Shown one piece after another: positions 51,319 through 62,300 of a DNA stretch of 64,000 nt (position 1 is the first letter of the stretch; every line of letters starts with the position of its first letter). Below the pieces are notes generated by a model. That model ran no database searches and had not been told where the DNA came from. It saw only the letters and a program-made list of their open reading frames with translations. The stretch is taken from the NCBI GenBank assembly GCA_016234495.1, contig JACRBI010000040.1:62001-126000 (forward strand), in the 5' to 3' direction. The position numbers were made by a program, and so were the translations under genes. This DNA comes from Chloroflexota bacterium. GTDB taxonomy: Bacteria; Chloroflexota; Anaerolineae; Anaerolineales; Villigracilaceae.

Positions 51319-51729
51319 ATGAAGCTTAATACTGTAAAGGAAGTCTGGGTCGCTCGTCTTATCGCATGGGTAGTGATCACCGCTCTTTCATGCGGGATCA
51401 TCTTTGCGACAACATTTATGATTGGGCCGTCGCTGTTTGCCATCCCCAATTTGAACGACAGAATCGCAATGGCAGTATTCTGCCCCGGCGCTGAGTCATC
51501 GTCCACTCAGGAAGGCGCATCCACACCGACCACGAGCGACCCCAATGGCACACGTGGACATACCGTGGAGATCACCTGTTATTTCGCGGATGGCAGCACG
51601 AAGATCATCCGCAATGAACAATTCGCGCTGGCATCCATCGGCGGCATGTTTGGCATTGGAGGGCTGATCGGAATTTTTATTTCTGCCCTGCTTTTCCTTT
51701 TACCGTTTTTTCTAATTCGAAAGAAATAG
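51319..51729 (+). CDS. Two-helix membrane protein of unknown function
   Basis: A 136-residue protein I do not recognise. A membrane helix at about 11-36 is followed by an extracytoplasmic loop of about 60 residues with two cysteines (FCPGAE and ITCYFADG) that could form a disulphide. A second long helix (about 103-131) ends in RKK. GAGGTGACTT precedes the ATG. It is alone on the plus strand between two repeats. Confidence 0.72.
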   Translation: MKLNTVKEVWVARLIAWVVITALSCGIIFATTFMIGPSLFAIPNLNDRIAMAVFCPGAESSSTQEGASTPTTSDPNGTRGHTVEITCYFADGSTKIIRNEQFALASIGGMFGIGGLIGIFISALLFLLPFFLIRKK

Positions 51730-51773
51730 GAAAAACAACTCACTCGTCTTTGATGGTGTTATTTGTTTTTTTT

Positions 51774-51865
51774 CACCACAGGGATCACAGAGTCCACAAA
51801 GAAAAACCTCTTCCCGCAGGGACTGCGCCAAATTTTTCTGTGATCTCCGTGCGCTCAGTGGTGAT
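51774..51865. repeat. Family D intergenic inverted repeat (TCACCACAGGGATCACAGAG type)
   Basis: TCACCACAGGGATCACAGAGTCCAC is answered by CTGTGATCTCCGTGCGCTCAGTGGTGA. It has the same ends as 51111-51185 with a different middle. It is in a convergent gap, so it is not simply a promoter. Confidence 0.85.
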
Positions 51866-51917
51866 GCAGGTCTTGCCCCACATAATCCCAAAGAACCGGG
51901 ATAATAAGGGTGTAAAA

Positions 51918-51948
51918 AGATGGACAGGCTTTAGGCCTGTCCATCTTT
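51918..51948. terminator. Bidirectional intrinsic terminator
   Basis: AAGATGGACAGGC pairs with GCCTGTCCATCTT around a short loop, with TTTTG following on the plus strand and TTTTTACACC on the minus strand. It separates the two-helix membrane protein gene and the first SH3b lipoprotein gene. Confidence 0.88.
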
Positions 51949-51951
51949 TGT

Positions 51952-52935
51952 TTACGGCTTGAAGTTGAAACTTTTCGTGACGCACAATCCCTTTTGCCCG
52001 ATGTCTGAACATAAAGTGATCGTCACACGGGTATTATGTCCCGCTGGGTTATAGGTGAATGCAGGCGCGCTGAGTATGAAGGTTTCGCCGACGCCAAGAA
52101 CATCTTTTGTGGTGGTCTTCAGGCATCCGTCAACGTCCTTAAACCCGTCTGCAAGATTCTCAACCACCACATCCGTGACTTTATCTTTCAACGTAATTTT
52201 GACCGACTTGAACGGAGTCGAGCCGGTATTCTTCACCTGCACCTCCCCCCACCAGGTGGATGCGCAGGTATCCATCCCCGCATATTCAGCCTTGAAATCC
52301 GGTGACAGCGTCGGCGTGATGGTTGGCAGAGGAGTCAGGGTGGCGGTTGGAGTGGGTGGCGGCGTGAAAACCGGTAAAAGCATGTACGGCCCCAGCACAG
52401 TCGCGTACTCGCCCCACACCCAGCAAAAGTCCGAGGGGATATCCGGGTTGCGGATGTACCAGTAATTGCCCAACGAGTTGCGGGCGTACGCTCTGGCGGT
52501 CTCACCGACCAGTAAAGCGCCGACCATCGGGTAAACCTTGCCCGGACCGGTGCGGCAGTTGGTCGCCACAGATACGGTTATCAGGGTGAACTCCGTCGTG
52601 GGCGAAAAAAACGGGGTTGGCGTGAACGTCAGGGTAACCGTAATGGTTCCTTGAGGCGTGATTGTTTCCGTCAGCGTGCTGGTGGGGGATGGCGTATCGG
52701 TTGGAGGTTCAGGCGTGAAGGACGGCGACATCGTCGGGGATGCCTCCAGCGTGGGTTCCAATGTAGGCGAGAATAATATCTGCGGCGCATTTTGCGTCAG
52801 CCCGGCAATCACGGTCTGAGCGGCTGATGTGCTGATGGCGCTTTCGTCCGGTATGGAAATGGCTGGCACGGCGCAGGCGAGGCTGGCGACCAGCAATGCC
52901 GCCAGCGGCAAATAAACCCGATTAATATGTGACAT
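51952..52935 (-). CDS. SH3b-domain lipoprotein, paralogue 1
   Basis: A 327-residue predicted lipoprotein with lipobox ASLAC (Cys21). A long Pro/Ser/Thr linker (about 55-115) follows. A bacterial SH3 domain has VATNCRTGPGKVYPMVGALLVGE and WYIRNPD ... FCWVWGEYATV. After a second Pro/Thr linker comes a C-terminal domain (about 210-327) with TCASTWWGEVQVKNTGS and DGCLKTTTKDVLGVGETFILSAPAF. SH3b domains usually hold cell-wall material or proteins. The gene at 53863-54720 has the same layout. GAAGGGA before the ATG is the ribosome site. Confidence 0.87.
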   Translation of the reverse strand: MSHINRVYLPLAALLVASLACAVPAISIPDESAISTSAAQTVIAGLTQNAPQILFSPTLEPTLEASPTMSPSFTPEPPTDTPSPTSTLTETITPQGTITVTLTFTPTPFFSPTTEFTLITVSVATNCRTGPGKVYPMVGALLVGETARAYARNSLGNYWYIRNPDIPSDFCWVWGEYATVLGPYMLLPVFTPPPTPTATLTPLPTITPTLSPDFKAEYAGMDTCASTWWGEVQVKNTGSTPFKSVKITLKDKVTDVVVENLADGFKDVDGCLKTTTKDVLGVGETFILSAPAFTYNPAGHNTRVTITLCSDIGQKGLCVTKSFNFKP

Positions 52936-53018
52936 GATTTTTTCCCTTCATCAAATTGCGAGACTTTCGCTGTTATCCAATTTTGGACAAGGTTGTTTAA
53001 TAAGACGGAAACAGCCTG

Positions 53019-53831
53019 TTACTTGTTCCAGATCAACCAGCCTTTGGTCAGCCATTTTTTGTGCGTATCTATTTTATACCCCTTTGCCGCGAGATTCTCT
53101 GCCGCAGCCACAAACCATTGTTTTGTTCCAAACACCTTTGCCGGGGACGTTTCAGCGGCGGAGCGCTTCCAGGCTTCGATAAAATCATAAATTGGCTCGC
53201 CCTGAATTACATGATGAATATGATTTTTGGGCAGTACCGCCTGAAAATCCGTGATGTCAAACCCGGTGCGAAAGTTGGTACTGAAGACCAGCGCCTCAAA
53301 AATCCAGCCGTTCTCTTTTTTTCGGGCCAGGTTCGCCACCCAAAGACTGCCAAACGGATTCGATGTGCCTTCGATCATCAATCCGCCGGGCAGGACGTAT
53401 TGCGCGATTTGTTCGTATGCGGGAGCAAAATCTTTTTCTTCATATTGACGCAGGACATTAAAAGCGCGGATCAACCTGACCGATTCAGCTGGTTGCAAAG
53501 GCAAGTTGAATCCGCCCAGCCGAAAGTGGGTGATCCCGTCAGCATGAGGTAACGCCGCGTCCACACGATCCTTGTCAATTTCCACGCCGAGAATCGGGAG
53601 GTTTGGATTCACAAGCCTGAAACGCGCGGCGCTTTCGAGCGTGGTGCGCGCGTCAAAGCCATAGCCAAGATCAACAAATAAAGAACGCTGAAACAGCCCG
53701 TCGGTACGGGTCAGAAGCGATGGCTCATAGAGCAGGATAAAGTTATCGACACGGCGAAGCCGGTTGGTGGCAGTCTTCCCGCGGGTGGGCAATCCGATCG
53801 GCTTCTTTGAAACGATGTTACGCGCAGGCAT
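53019..53831 (-). CDS. Class I SAM-dependent methyltransferase-like protein
   Basis: A 270-residue protein. LFVDLGYGFDARTTLESAARF (about 50-70) is a recognisable but unusual motif I (DLGYG rather than DxGxG), followed by PILGVEIDKDRVDAA, the acidic strand beta 2 end. The middle has LIRAFNVLRQYEEKDFAPAYEQI and LPGGLMIEGTSNPFGS. The C-terminal third is not diagnostic. The substrate is unknown. It lies between the two paralogous SH3b lipoproteins, all on the minus strand, with 31- and 83-base gaps. Confidence 0.75.
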   Translation of the reverse strand: MPARNIVSKKPIGLPTRGKTATNRLRRVDNFILLYEPSLLTRTDGLFQRSLFVDLGYGFDARTTLESAARFRLVNPNLPILGVEIDKDRVDAALPHADGITHFRLGGFNLPLQPAESVRLIRAFNVLRQYEEKDFAPAYEQIAQYVLPGGLMIEGTSNPFGSLWVANLARKKENGWIFEALVFSTNFRTGFDITDFQAVLPKNHIHHVIQGEPIYDFIEAWKRSAAETSPAKVFGTKQWFVAAAENLAAKGYKIDTHKKWLTKGWLIWNK

Positions 53832-53862
53832 TTGACAGCGATCTCGCGGCGGCGGTCTTGAG

Positions 53863-54720
53863 TTATGGTTTGAATTCGATATTTTTCACGCTGCACTGTC
53901 CGCCGAGGCTGTCATCAGTGCAAAGCGTGATGGTGGCTTTGACGACATGCCCGGTGGGGTCTGCAACAAAAGCCGGGGAGCTGACAGTGAAGACTTCGCC
54001 GGGGTCAAATTTGGAAATGTTGCTGGTCGAGAGGCAGCCGTCGTTATTGGTGAATTCTTCGCTCGAACTGTTGAGGGTGACGCCGGTGACCGTGTCTTTG
54101 ACTGAAATGGAGATGGATTTAAAGGCGGTGGTGCCGATATTTTTCATGTTGATCTCCACCCACCATCCAACACACGAATCCAATCCTGCATAACTGATCT
54201 CATAACTTGGCGCAGAAGTGGGCGAAGGCGGCGGGGTGAACATGGCTACGCTGCCGAGGTTCCCGCCTGTTGCGTAAAATCCCCACATCCAGCAGAATAC
54301 AGTCTGGTTGTTTGGGCTGCGCACGTACCAGTATTCGCCGCTAGAATTCTTGCCCAAGACTTCAATGGTTTGCCCCGGATTAAAAGTATCTATCAGGTCA
54401 TAGCTTTTGCCGGGGCCGGTGCGGCAGTTGGTAGCCACTGAAACGGTGATGTATGAAAAGGATGGGGTTGATGTCACTGCGGGGGGCAGCGTGGCGGCAG
54501 GCGTCGATGTTAATGTCGGCGCGAGCGTGAGTGTGGCTGGCACGGTCATAACAGGCATGTCCGTGGCTGGATTTTGAGCGGCTGCCGCAGTGACTGTCAG
54601 CTGCGCGGCTGCGAGCGGGTCAATCTGCGCCGGCAGTTCCGTCCCCGCGCTGGGAAGGTTGCAGGCTTGCATGAGCATCACGCCGATGACGATCATCAGA
54701 AAAGATTTATGTTTTAACAT
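53863..54720 (-). CDS. SH3b-domain lipoprotein, paralogue 2
   Basis: A 285-residue predicted lipoprotein with lipobox LMQAC (Cys20). It has the same layout as 51952-52935: Pro/Thr linker (about 50-85), SH3b domain VSVATNCRTGPGKSYDLIDTFNPGQ with YWYVRSPN ... FCWMWGFYATG, second linker, and C-terminal domain SYAGLDSCVGWWVEINMKNIG with DGCLSTSNISKFDPGEVF and HVVKATITLCTDD. Four shared cysteines in the last domain suggest conserved disulphides. AGAGGA lies three bases before the ATG. Confidence 0.88.
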   Translation of the reverse strand: MLKHKSFLMIVIGVMLMQACNLPSAGTELPAQIDPLAAAQLTVTAAAAQNPATDMPVMTVPATLTLAPTLTSTPAATLPPAVTSTPSFSYITVSVATNCRTGPGKSYDLIDTFNPGQTIEVLGKNSSGEYWYVRSPNNQTVFCWMWGFYATGGNLGSVAMFTPPPSPTSAPSYEISYAGLDSCVGWWVEINMKNIGTTAFKSISISVKDTVTGVTLNSSSEEFTNNDGCLSTSNISKFDPGEVFTVSSPAFVADPTGHVVKATITLCTDDSLGGQCSVKNIEFKP

Positions 54721-54770
54721 GGTTCCTCTTATGGGTTGAGGCAGAGTCAGATGTTTTTGATTATAAAATA

Positions 54771-54799
54771 AAAGAGCGACCTTTGAAGGGTCGCTCTTT
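54771..54799 (-). terminator. Intrinsic terminator after rpoC
   Basis: AAAGAGCGACC pairs with GGTCGCTCTTT around TTTGAAG-like loop bases, followed on the minus strand by TATTTTATAA. It begins 12 bases after the rpoC stop. Confidence 0.88.
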
Positions 54800-54810
54800 G
54801 TTATTGTGTT

Positions 54811-57800
54811 TTAGTTGCTTCCAATATCCGGCAGGTTGGACCATTGAGTGGCGTTGTGGGCTGCTTCAGTATCTGCAAAACGCCCGTGGATGAAGCCTGT
54901 CCCGGCCGGGATGAGCTTGCCGATGATCACATTTTCCTTCAGGCCAAAGAGCGGGTCGGTGGTGGAACCGATGGCTGCGCTTGCCAGCACTTTGATGGTG
55001 TGCTGGAACGAAGAAGCGGAGAGGAACGAGTCGGTGCTGAGCGAGGCTTTCGTCACACCGAGCAGAACTTCCTGGAAGCGCGCCGCAGTCTTGCCATCGG
55101 CAAGCAATGCTTCGTTGATCTTGCGGATCTCGAGGCGGTCGACTGCATCACCGGGCAGGTACTTGGTGTCGCCGGGGCGTGTGACCTGCACCTTGCTCAA
55201 CATCTTGCGGATGATGACCTCGAAATGTTTATCGTGGATGTTCTGACCTTGCGAGCGATAGACTTTCTGCACCTCGGTCATGAGATACATCTGGCAGGCG
55301 TCGCGTCCCTGGATCTTGAGAATGCGGTGCGGGTTGCGCGAGCCTTCGGTCAACGGCTGGCCGGCTTCAATATGGTCGCCGTCCCTGACAAGCAGGCGTG
55401 AGGTGTTTGGAATTTCCTCAATGGCTTCTTCACGCTGTTCGTATGAGACGATGATCTTACGGTCTTTCTTTTCCACGGCAACGCGCCCGGCGTGCTGCGC
55501 TGTGATGGTGGCCTTCTCCTTGGTGGCAAGGATGTCGCCAGCCTGCACCACAGCCTCGTCCTTTACGGCAAACTTCCATTCTTCAGGAAGGGCGTATTCA
55601 TCATGGATCATTTCCGCGTGCTCAATATGCGCCTCACGCACATCGGTGTATTTCTCAGATTGTACGATGCGCACCACGCCGCTGATTTCGGCCACCTTCG
55701 CTTCGCCCTTCGGCATTTTGCGGGCTTCAAACAATTCTTCCACGCGCGGCAAACCTGTTGTGATGTCTGCTGCGCCCTGTGAAGCCACACCGCCGGTATG
55801 GAAGGTGCGGAGGGTTAATTGTGTGCCAGGTTCGCCGATGGACTGAGCCGCCACGATACCCACCGCAGCGCCAAGTTCAACGGTCTCGCCGCGCCCAAGG
55901 TCAATGCCATAGCATTTGGAACAAATGCCATGTGACAGTTCACAGGTCATGGGTGAACGGACCTTTACTTTCGTCACACCGGCGTTGGTGATCTTGCGCG
56001 CCAGGTCGTGCGTGAATACATCGTTGTAGTCTGCCAGCACTTCGCCGGTCTTTGGATCAAGCACTCTTTCGGCGGCAAGGCGGCTGTAAATACGGCTCGT
56101 CAAAGACTGGCCGGCAACATCGTCCGATTTATCGATCAGCAAACCTTCGTGCGTACCGCAGTCATATTCATTGATGATGATGTCCTGGGCAATGTCCACG
56201 AGACGGCGTGTGAGGTAACCCGCATCAGCCGTACGGAGGGCTGTATCGGCGAGACCTTTACGAGCGCCGTGCGTTGAGATGAAGTATTCCTGCGCTGTGA
56301 GTCCTTCGCGGAAGTTGGAGCGGATCGGCATTGGAATGATGCGTCCCGAAGGATCAGCCATCAAACCGCGCATACCCGCCAACTGCGAGATGGTCGAGAA
56401 ACCGCCTTTTGTCGCGCCGGATGTTGCCATCGTGGAAAGATTCCCATCCGGGTCCATGTGCTTTCTGACCGCGACGCCGACCTTTTCAGTAGTCTCCTGC
56501 CAGATCTGGATCTCGCGCTCGTTCTTTTCCTGCTCGGTCAGCAGACCGCGGCGGAAGTCACGCTGAACCACCTCGACGGATTTCAGCGCATCATCAATGA
56601 TGGGCTTGCGTTCCGGCGGAATGGAAATATCAGCAACCGCCAGCGTGGTGCCGGAGATCGTTGCAAATGTAAAGCCGATATGTTTGATGGCATCAGCCAC
56701 ATCGGTCGTGACTTCCTGGCCGCAAAGCTCATACACTTCGGCGATCAAATCTTTCACGCCGCCTTTGTCGAGTTTGTCGTTGACGAACTGCACCTGTTCG
56801 GGCAAAACGCGGTTGAACAACACACGCCCCACGGTCGTATCGAGGACGCGGGTTTCAGCTTCGGGCAGGCGATCTCCCTTGTCGTCGTACCAGGTCTTCG
56901 CGCGGAACTTGATCTCGCTATGAACTTCTACCTGCCCCAAAGCGTAGGCGAGTTCCACTTCATCCATATCACCAAAGGCGCGGCCATCGCCTTTATGCAC
57001 GGCCTTTTTCTCCATGGTCAGGTAATACACACCAAGCACCATGTCTTTGGATGGGGAAATGATCGGCTCGCCATCGGCGGGTTTGAGCAGATTCTTGGAG
57101 GCAAGCATCAACTCGCGCGCCTCACCAACAGCTTTTTGCGAAAGCGGAACATGCACCGCCATCTGGTCGCCGTCGAAGTCCGCGTTGAAGGCGGTCGTGA
57201 CGAGCGGATGTAATTGAATGGCGGAGCCTTCGATCAGGATCGGCTCGAACGCCTGAATGCCGAGGCGGTGCAGAGTGGGCGCGCGATTCAACATGACGGG
57301 ACGGTCGCCGATCACGCCTTCGAGCGCTTCCCAGACCTCGGGACGGTTGCGCTCGATCAAGCGGCGCGCACCTTTAACATTCGCCGCGTAATTGTTTTGC
57401 ACGAGGCGGGCAATTACAAACGGACGATAGAGTTCAAGCGCCATGCTCTTGGGCAAACCGCATTGATTCAATTTCAACTGCGGGCCAACCACGATCACAG
57501 AACGACCGGAGTAATCCACGCGTTTGCCGAGCAGGTTACGGCGGAAGCGACCCTTCTTGCCTTTCAGCATATCGCTCAAGGATTTCAGTTCGCGGCGTCC
57601 GCGGCGTGACAATGCCTTACCGCGCTGGCTGTTGTCGATGAGGCTGTCAACAGCCTCCTGCAACATGCGCTTCTCATTGCGGATGATGACATCCGGTGCG
57701 CCGAGTTCGAGCAGTCTTTTCAAACGGTTGTTGCGGTTGATCACGCGGCGATAAAGATCATTAAGATCGGATGTCGCAAAACGTCCGCCGTCCAACTGCA

Positions 57801-59058
57801 CCATCGGGCGCAGGTCGGGAGGAATGACGGGCAGCACGGTCAGGATCATCCAAGCCGGGCTGTTGCCGGAGCGGCGGAAAGCTTCCACCACCTTCAAACG
57901 GGTTGTGGATTTCTTGCGCTTCTGCTTGCTTTTGGTGGTGCGGACTTCGTGCCAGAGTTCTTCTGAAAGTTTATCGAGATCAAGACGTTCGAGAATGTCG
58001 AAGAAAGCCTCGGCGCCCATGTCGGCGCGGAAGACCTGCCCCCAACGCTGCTTGAGTTCACGATAGCGAATTTCGCTGAGGAATGTAAAGGGGCGAAGTT
58101 CCAACAATTCATCGCGCAGGCGCGAGGAGTTGTTCGATGACGCGGAGGTTTCATTTTCCAATTCGCCGCGCAAGGCTTCCATTTCCTGATCTGCCTGGGC
58201 TTTGATCGTGGCAGACTGGGTCTTTATTTCCTCAATCTCGCGGTTCTTCTTGTCATTCGACTCGCTCTCAAGAGTTTCCAGTTTCTTCGCAACGCTCTTT
58301 TGAACATGCGTGATGTGTTTGCTGTTGACCTTGTCGCCGGCATCAAGAATCTTCTCGCCGGTTAATTCAAAGATGATGGTCTTGTGGGCAGCCTCACCCA
58401 TTTGATCTTGAAGCTGCTTCTCAAGTCTCTGGCCTTCTTTGGTGATGGGCTCCATCTGCTCGGCAATTTGCTCGTCGTAGCTCTGCTGGAGCGCAGCCTG
58501 TTTTTGTTTAAGGTCGGAAATCTTATGGTCGCGCTTCTGCTTGATATCTGCGATCTTGGCGTTTACGCCGGCTGCCTGCTCACGCTCAGAGACGGAAATT
58601 TCATCTTCCAAACGCTGCAAGGCTTTCTTGCGCGCGTCTTCATCCACATAGGAAACAATATATTGAGCGAAGTACAACACACGGTCCAGGTTGCGGCGCG
58701 AGACATCAAGCAGCATCCCCATCTGAGACGGGATGCGGCGGGTATACCAGATGTGCGCAACAGGTGTGGCAAGCGTGATGTGCCCCATGCGTTCGCGGCG
58801 CACCGCGGAGCGGGTTACTTCAACGCCGCATTTATCGCAGGTGATGCCTTTGTAACGCGGGTTCTTATATTTGCCGCAATAGCATTGCCAGTCGCGGGTG
58901 GGTCCAAAAATGGCTTCACAAAATAACCCGTCTTTCTCTGGCCGCAGGCGGCGATAGTTAATTGTTTCGGGTTTGAGAACCTCACCATACGACCAAGACA
59001 AAATTGTCTGCGGCGAGGCCAGGCTGATACGGAGTGCGGTCAGTCCCTTAGTTTCCAC
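54811..59058 (-). CDS. rpoC: RNA polymerase subunit beta-prime
   Basis: A 1415-residue catalytic subunit. The N-terminal zinc ribbon is [19 protein letters not shown] (near residue 60). The Mg-binding [12 protein letters not shown] lies near 622-630. The second zinc site uses Cys residues near 967 and in [13 protein letters not shown] near 1045. A long charged coiled-coil insert occupies about residues 135-330 ahead of the clamp/rudder region. Start is GTG at 59058 with GAGGAGAG upstream. rpoB is not upstream; a class A PBP gene is, and rpoC has its own near-consensus promoter and a structured 130-base leader. Confidence 0.98.
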   Translation of the reverse strand: METKGLTALRISLASPQTILSWSYGEVLKPETINYRRLRPEKDGLFCEAIFGPTRDWQCYCGKYKNPRYKGITCDKCGVEVTRSAVRRERMGHITLATPVAHIWYTRRIPSQMGMLLDVSRRNLDRVLYFAQYIVSYVDEDARKKALQRLEDEISVSEREQAAGVNAKIADIKQKRDHKISDLKQKQAALQQSYDEQIAEQMEPITKEGQRLEKQLQDQMGEAAHKTIIFELTGEKILDAGDKVNSKHITHVQKSVAKKLETLESESNDKKNREIEEIKTQSATIKAQADQEMEALRGELENETSASSNNSSRLRDELLELRPFTFLSEIRYRELKQRWGQVFRADMGAEAFFDILERLDLDKLSEELWHEVRTTKSKQKRKKSTTRLKVVEAFRRSGNSPAWMILTVLPVIPPDLRPMVQLDGGRFATSDLNDLYRRVINRNNRLKRLLELGAPDVIIRNEKRMLQEAVDSLIDNSQRGKALSRRGRRELKSLSDMLKGKKGRFRRNLLGKRVDYSGRSVIVVGPQLKLNQCGLPKSMALELYRPFVIARLVQNNYAANVKGARRLIERNRPEVWEALEGVIGDRPVMLNRAPTLHRLGIQAFEPILIEGSAIQLHPLVTTAFNADFDGDQMAVHVPLSQKAVGEARELMLASKNLLKPADGEPIISPSKDMVLGVYYLTMEKKAVHKGDGRAFGDMDEVELAYALGQVEVHSEIKFRAKTWYDDKGDRLPEAETRVLDTTVGRVLFNRVLPEQVQFVNDKLDKGGVKDLIAEVYELCGQEVTTDVADAIKHIGFTFATISGTTLAVADISIPPERKPIIDDALKSVEVVQRDFRRGLLTEQEKNEREIQIWQETTEKVGVAVRKHMDPDGNLSTMATSGATKGGFSTISQLAGMRGLMADPSGRIIPMPIRSNFREGLTAQEYFISTHGARKGLADTALRTADAGYLTRRLVDIAQDIIINEYDCGTHEGLLIDKSDDVAGQSLTSRIYSRLAAERVLDPKTGEVLADYNDVFTHDLARKITNAGVTKVKVRSPMTCELSHGICSKCYGIDLGRGETVELGAAVGIVAAQSIGEPGTQLTLRTFHTGGVASQGAADITTGLPRVEELFEARKMPKGEAKVAEISGVVRIVQSEKYTDVREAHIEHAEMIHDEYALPEEWKFAVKDEAVVQAGDILATKEKATITAQHAGRVAVEKKDRKIIVSYEQREEAIEEIPNTSRLLVRDGDHIEAGQPLTEGSRNPHRILKIQGRDACQMYLMTEVQKVYRSQGQNIHDKHFEVIIRKMLSKVQVTRPGDTKYLPGDAVDRLEIRKINEALLADGKTAARFQEVLLGVTKASLSTDSFLSASSFQHTIKVLASAAIGSTTDPLFGLKENVIIGKLIPAGTGFIHGRFADTEAAHNATQWSNLPDIGSN

Positions 59059-59125
59059 TGGGTACTCTCCTCAAAAAAAAGTTTTCGGCTCGAACATCCT
59101 CTGCTTAACGCAGAGACAAACAAAG

Positions 59126-59160
59126 GCAAGCGCTTCGAGACTATTTCTGGAAGCGCTTGC
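59126..59160 (-). promoter_or_regulatory. Leader hairpin with attenuator-like layout upstream of rpoC
   Basis: On the minus strand GCAAGCGCTTC pairs perfectly with GAAGCGCTTGC around a 13-base loop, followed by CTTTGTTTGTCT. It lies downstream of the rpoC promoter and 68 bases before the GTG, so it is within the leader. A second small hairpin, CTCTGCGTTAAGCAGAG, follows it. Confidence 0.6.
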
Positions 59161-59194
59161 TTTTGCTGCTCGGTTTTTATATTCAACGGGGGTG

Positions 59195-59223
59195 ATTATA
59201 TGCACACAGGGGATGCGCGTCAA
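59195..59223 (-). promoter_or_regulatory. Sigma-70-type promoter of rpoC
   Basis: The minus strand reads TTGACG (59223-59218), a 17-base spacer, then TATAAT (59200-59195). This is one mismatch from consensus with ideal spacing. The expected start gives a leader of about 130 bases before the GTG at 59058. Confidence 0.8.
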
Positions 59224-59344
59224 GGGTCTTAATAGTGAAGAGTCATCGACTTTAAAGCTGATTCAGCGCTTCTTTCGACATTTTGACCTGCTTCGGTCTC
59301 CTCGAACAGTTTCCCAGCGGACGACGCTGCCCTCCTGTCAAAAG

Positions 59345-62300
59345 TTACGGCGAAGCCAGCGTCGGCGTTTCGGTGGGTGTCTCAGTCGGGGCGAGAGTCG
59401 GGGAGGGAGTCTCCGTAGGGGTTGAAGTGGCGGGCGGAGTATCTGTCGGCGTGGCGGGCGGCGGGGTGGGGGTAGGCAGGCTCAAGTTAAGAGAGACGCG
59501 CTTTTCCACATCCGCGTTATCGCCGGTCAAAGTTAATCTCAAAGTGACGACTCCGTTCGAAATGCTGGATACGTCCCATGTGTAAAGCGTGCCGTCTTTG
59601 ACAGGGTTGCTGCTTTCAGCCAGCACAGACCATGAGCCGGGGTCTGCGCCCTGACCATATTCCAGCACCCATTTTTTGAATCCGCTGTCGGCGGCGGCGG
59701 AGCCCTTGATCTCCAAAGTTGCAGAATTAACAGCCTGCCCGTCGCTCAGTTTGATCTCGATGATGGGCTGCGGGTCGCCGGCGCGGCATTCGCGCTCGGG
59801 CGCATAAACAGGCTTGCGCGGCAGGCCGTGGTCTTCCAGCCAGAAGCGTCCGTCTTCAGTACCAAACCAGTCGCGCCCCCATTTATCGGTAACGTTCATA
59901 ACGATCTGGTCGTCGCTTGGACCTTTGCACGCATCCGATGCTTCGAGACCGGTCCACAGGTCAATTTTGACGCGGCGTGCGAGGTCTTTGCCGGGCGGCA
60001 AGGGAAGCTGGTCTGCCGCAAACACCTCGGAGTATTCTGAATCACAAGCATTGGACGGTTCAGTGCCTGAGATTCTGCACACGATTTTATCCACAATATT
60101 TTGAGGGCGGCTGAAAGGAGTCGGCGCGCCGTTGGTCAGGTACGGCACGGCAAACTCCATGAACTGCCCCCAAATGGGGCCCGCGCCATGCGACCCGGAG
60201 GTATTGACCATGGGTGTGTAATCTGCATTGCCGACCCACACGCCGGTGACGAGGTCTGGGTTGTAGCCCATTGTCCAGTTATCGCGAATGTCGTTGGTGG
60301 TGCCTGTCTTTGCGGCCACAGGGAAGGACAAGAAAAGCGCCGAGTGCCGCCCGAAAGTAAATGAGCGCGCTTCATTATCCGAAAGAATGGACGAGATGAG
60401 ATAAGCGTGTTCGGGGCGAATCACCTGCTCACCCGGTTGAGGCTTGTATTCATCAATGATGTTGCCGGCAAAATCTGTGATCTTAAGGATGGCAACCGGC
60501 GGCACACGCAGACCGCTATTGGCAAAGACCGAATATGCGGAGGTCATATCGATCAGGCTGACATCGCCGCCGCCCAGTGTGAGGGAGAGTCCGTAGTCGT
60601 CACGCGTCAGGGATGTGATGCCAAGCCTTTCAGCCATGGCGATCATGCCGTCTTTATTGGGCGTATTCGGGTCATCATAAATGCCGACAAATTCAAGCGC
60701 CTTAACGGCCGGGATGTTGAACGAGTTTGCCAGTGCGAGGCGCAGGGTCAACGGGCCGTGGAATGTCCCATCATAGTTTCGAGGTTCATACGGCGGATTC
60801 GCTCCATCGGGGAATTGAGTCGGCACATCCCAGATCAATGTGGACGGAGTCCAGCCTTTTTCAAAAGCAGCGACATATGTGATCGGCTTTATGGATGAAC
60901 CCGGCTGGCGCGTTGGACTGGTGGACATGTTGATCTGCCCGGCAATTGCTTCGTTGTTGAAATCGGGCGAGCCGACCATTGCCAGTATTTCGCCGGTGGA
61001 TGGACGAATGGAAACGAGCGCTCCGTTATGGGCATTGCTGTCGACCATGGCTGACACCTGCTCGGTCACAAGCTGCTGAGCCTTGTCCTGCAAAACAGGG
61101 TCAAGCGTGGTGTAAACCACAAAACCGGAACGATAAATGGTTTGCGCGTCATATTTTTCTTCCAATTGCGAGCGGACAAAATTTACCCAGTGCGGATATT
61201 TCGAATCAAACGCCAGCGGGCGGAAGGCATAGACCTTCATTTCGTTTGCGGCCTGGGTTGCGACAACCGGGTCAACACAGACCGGCGTGTCGCTGTTGCT
61301 GACCCTGATGCAGCTCTGCACATTGCTCAGGTCGAACATCAGCACCAGCACCTGCTGCTGGCGGATCAGGGTCGGATCCGGGTTTGTGTAAATATCATAC
61401 ACAGCCGGCGACTGCGGCAGCCCGGCAAGAAAGGCGGCTTCACCCAGCGTGAGGTCTTTTGCCGATTTACCGAAATAAGTCTCAGCGGCGGCCTGCGCGC
61501 CATAGGCCAGGTTGCCATAATAAATTTCGTTGAGATAAAGTTCGATGATCTCATCCTTGGTGTAGCGGCGTGTGATTTCCGCCGCAAGAATGATCTCGCG
61601 CGCCTTGCGCGTCACTGTGCGTTGAATGCGTTCTTCGGGAGAGAGCAAAAGCGCGCGTGCCAACTGCTGGGTGATGGTGGAAGCGCCTCCGCCCTGCCCG
61701 CCGGTGACGTAGTTCTGCCACAAGGCGCGGACGATGGCAATCGGGTCAAAGCCCGGGTTGGTATAAAACTCCTTGTCTTCGGTTGCGATGGTGGCGGCGA
61801 TTAAATTCGGGGAAATGTTTTCGAGTGGGATATAGTTACGCCGCCCGGCAGTCGGGTCAAGCAGTTCGTACAACAATTGTCCGTTGCGGTCTAAAATGCG
61901 CGTGGTCTGAAATTGCGAGGCGCGGTCGCGCAAACCGCTGACATCCGGCAGTGTGCTGGCGATGGTGTAATACTTGTAAACAAAATACGACCCGGCCAAC
62001 AAACCAATAGCGACGATGATAAAGGCGATTGCGATCAATCCGCGCAGGAAGCAGCCCATGCCGCCGCGAAATATTTTTTTGACGGGAGGTTTGGTTACCG
62101 GCTTTGAAATCCTTGTTTGCTGCGGCGGGACCTGCCTTGAGGTCGGCTCGTAGGCGGCGCGTGTGACGCGCGTGCCTTCCACGTCAATTTCATTCACGCG
62201 GCGCGGCAGGGGCATGTTGTCTTTGTCGAGGGCGGGGCGAATGATTGGAGGTGTCGAACCCTTCGTCGGCGGAGTCGGAGGCGCGGGTTTATATTCGCCC

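Noticed and set aside
59126-59160. Terminator of the PBP gene
   Set aside because: It lies downstream of the rpoC promoter (59195-59223), so it is in the rpoC leader; it could still also stop PBP read-through.
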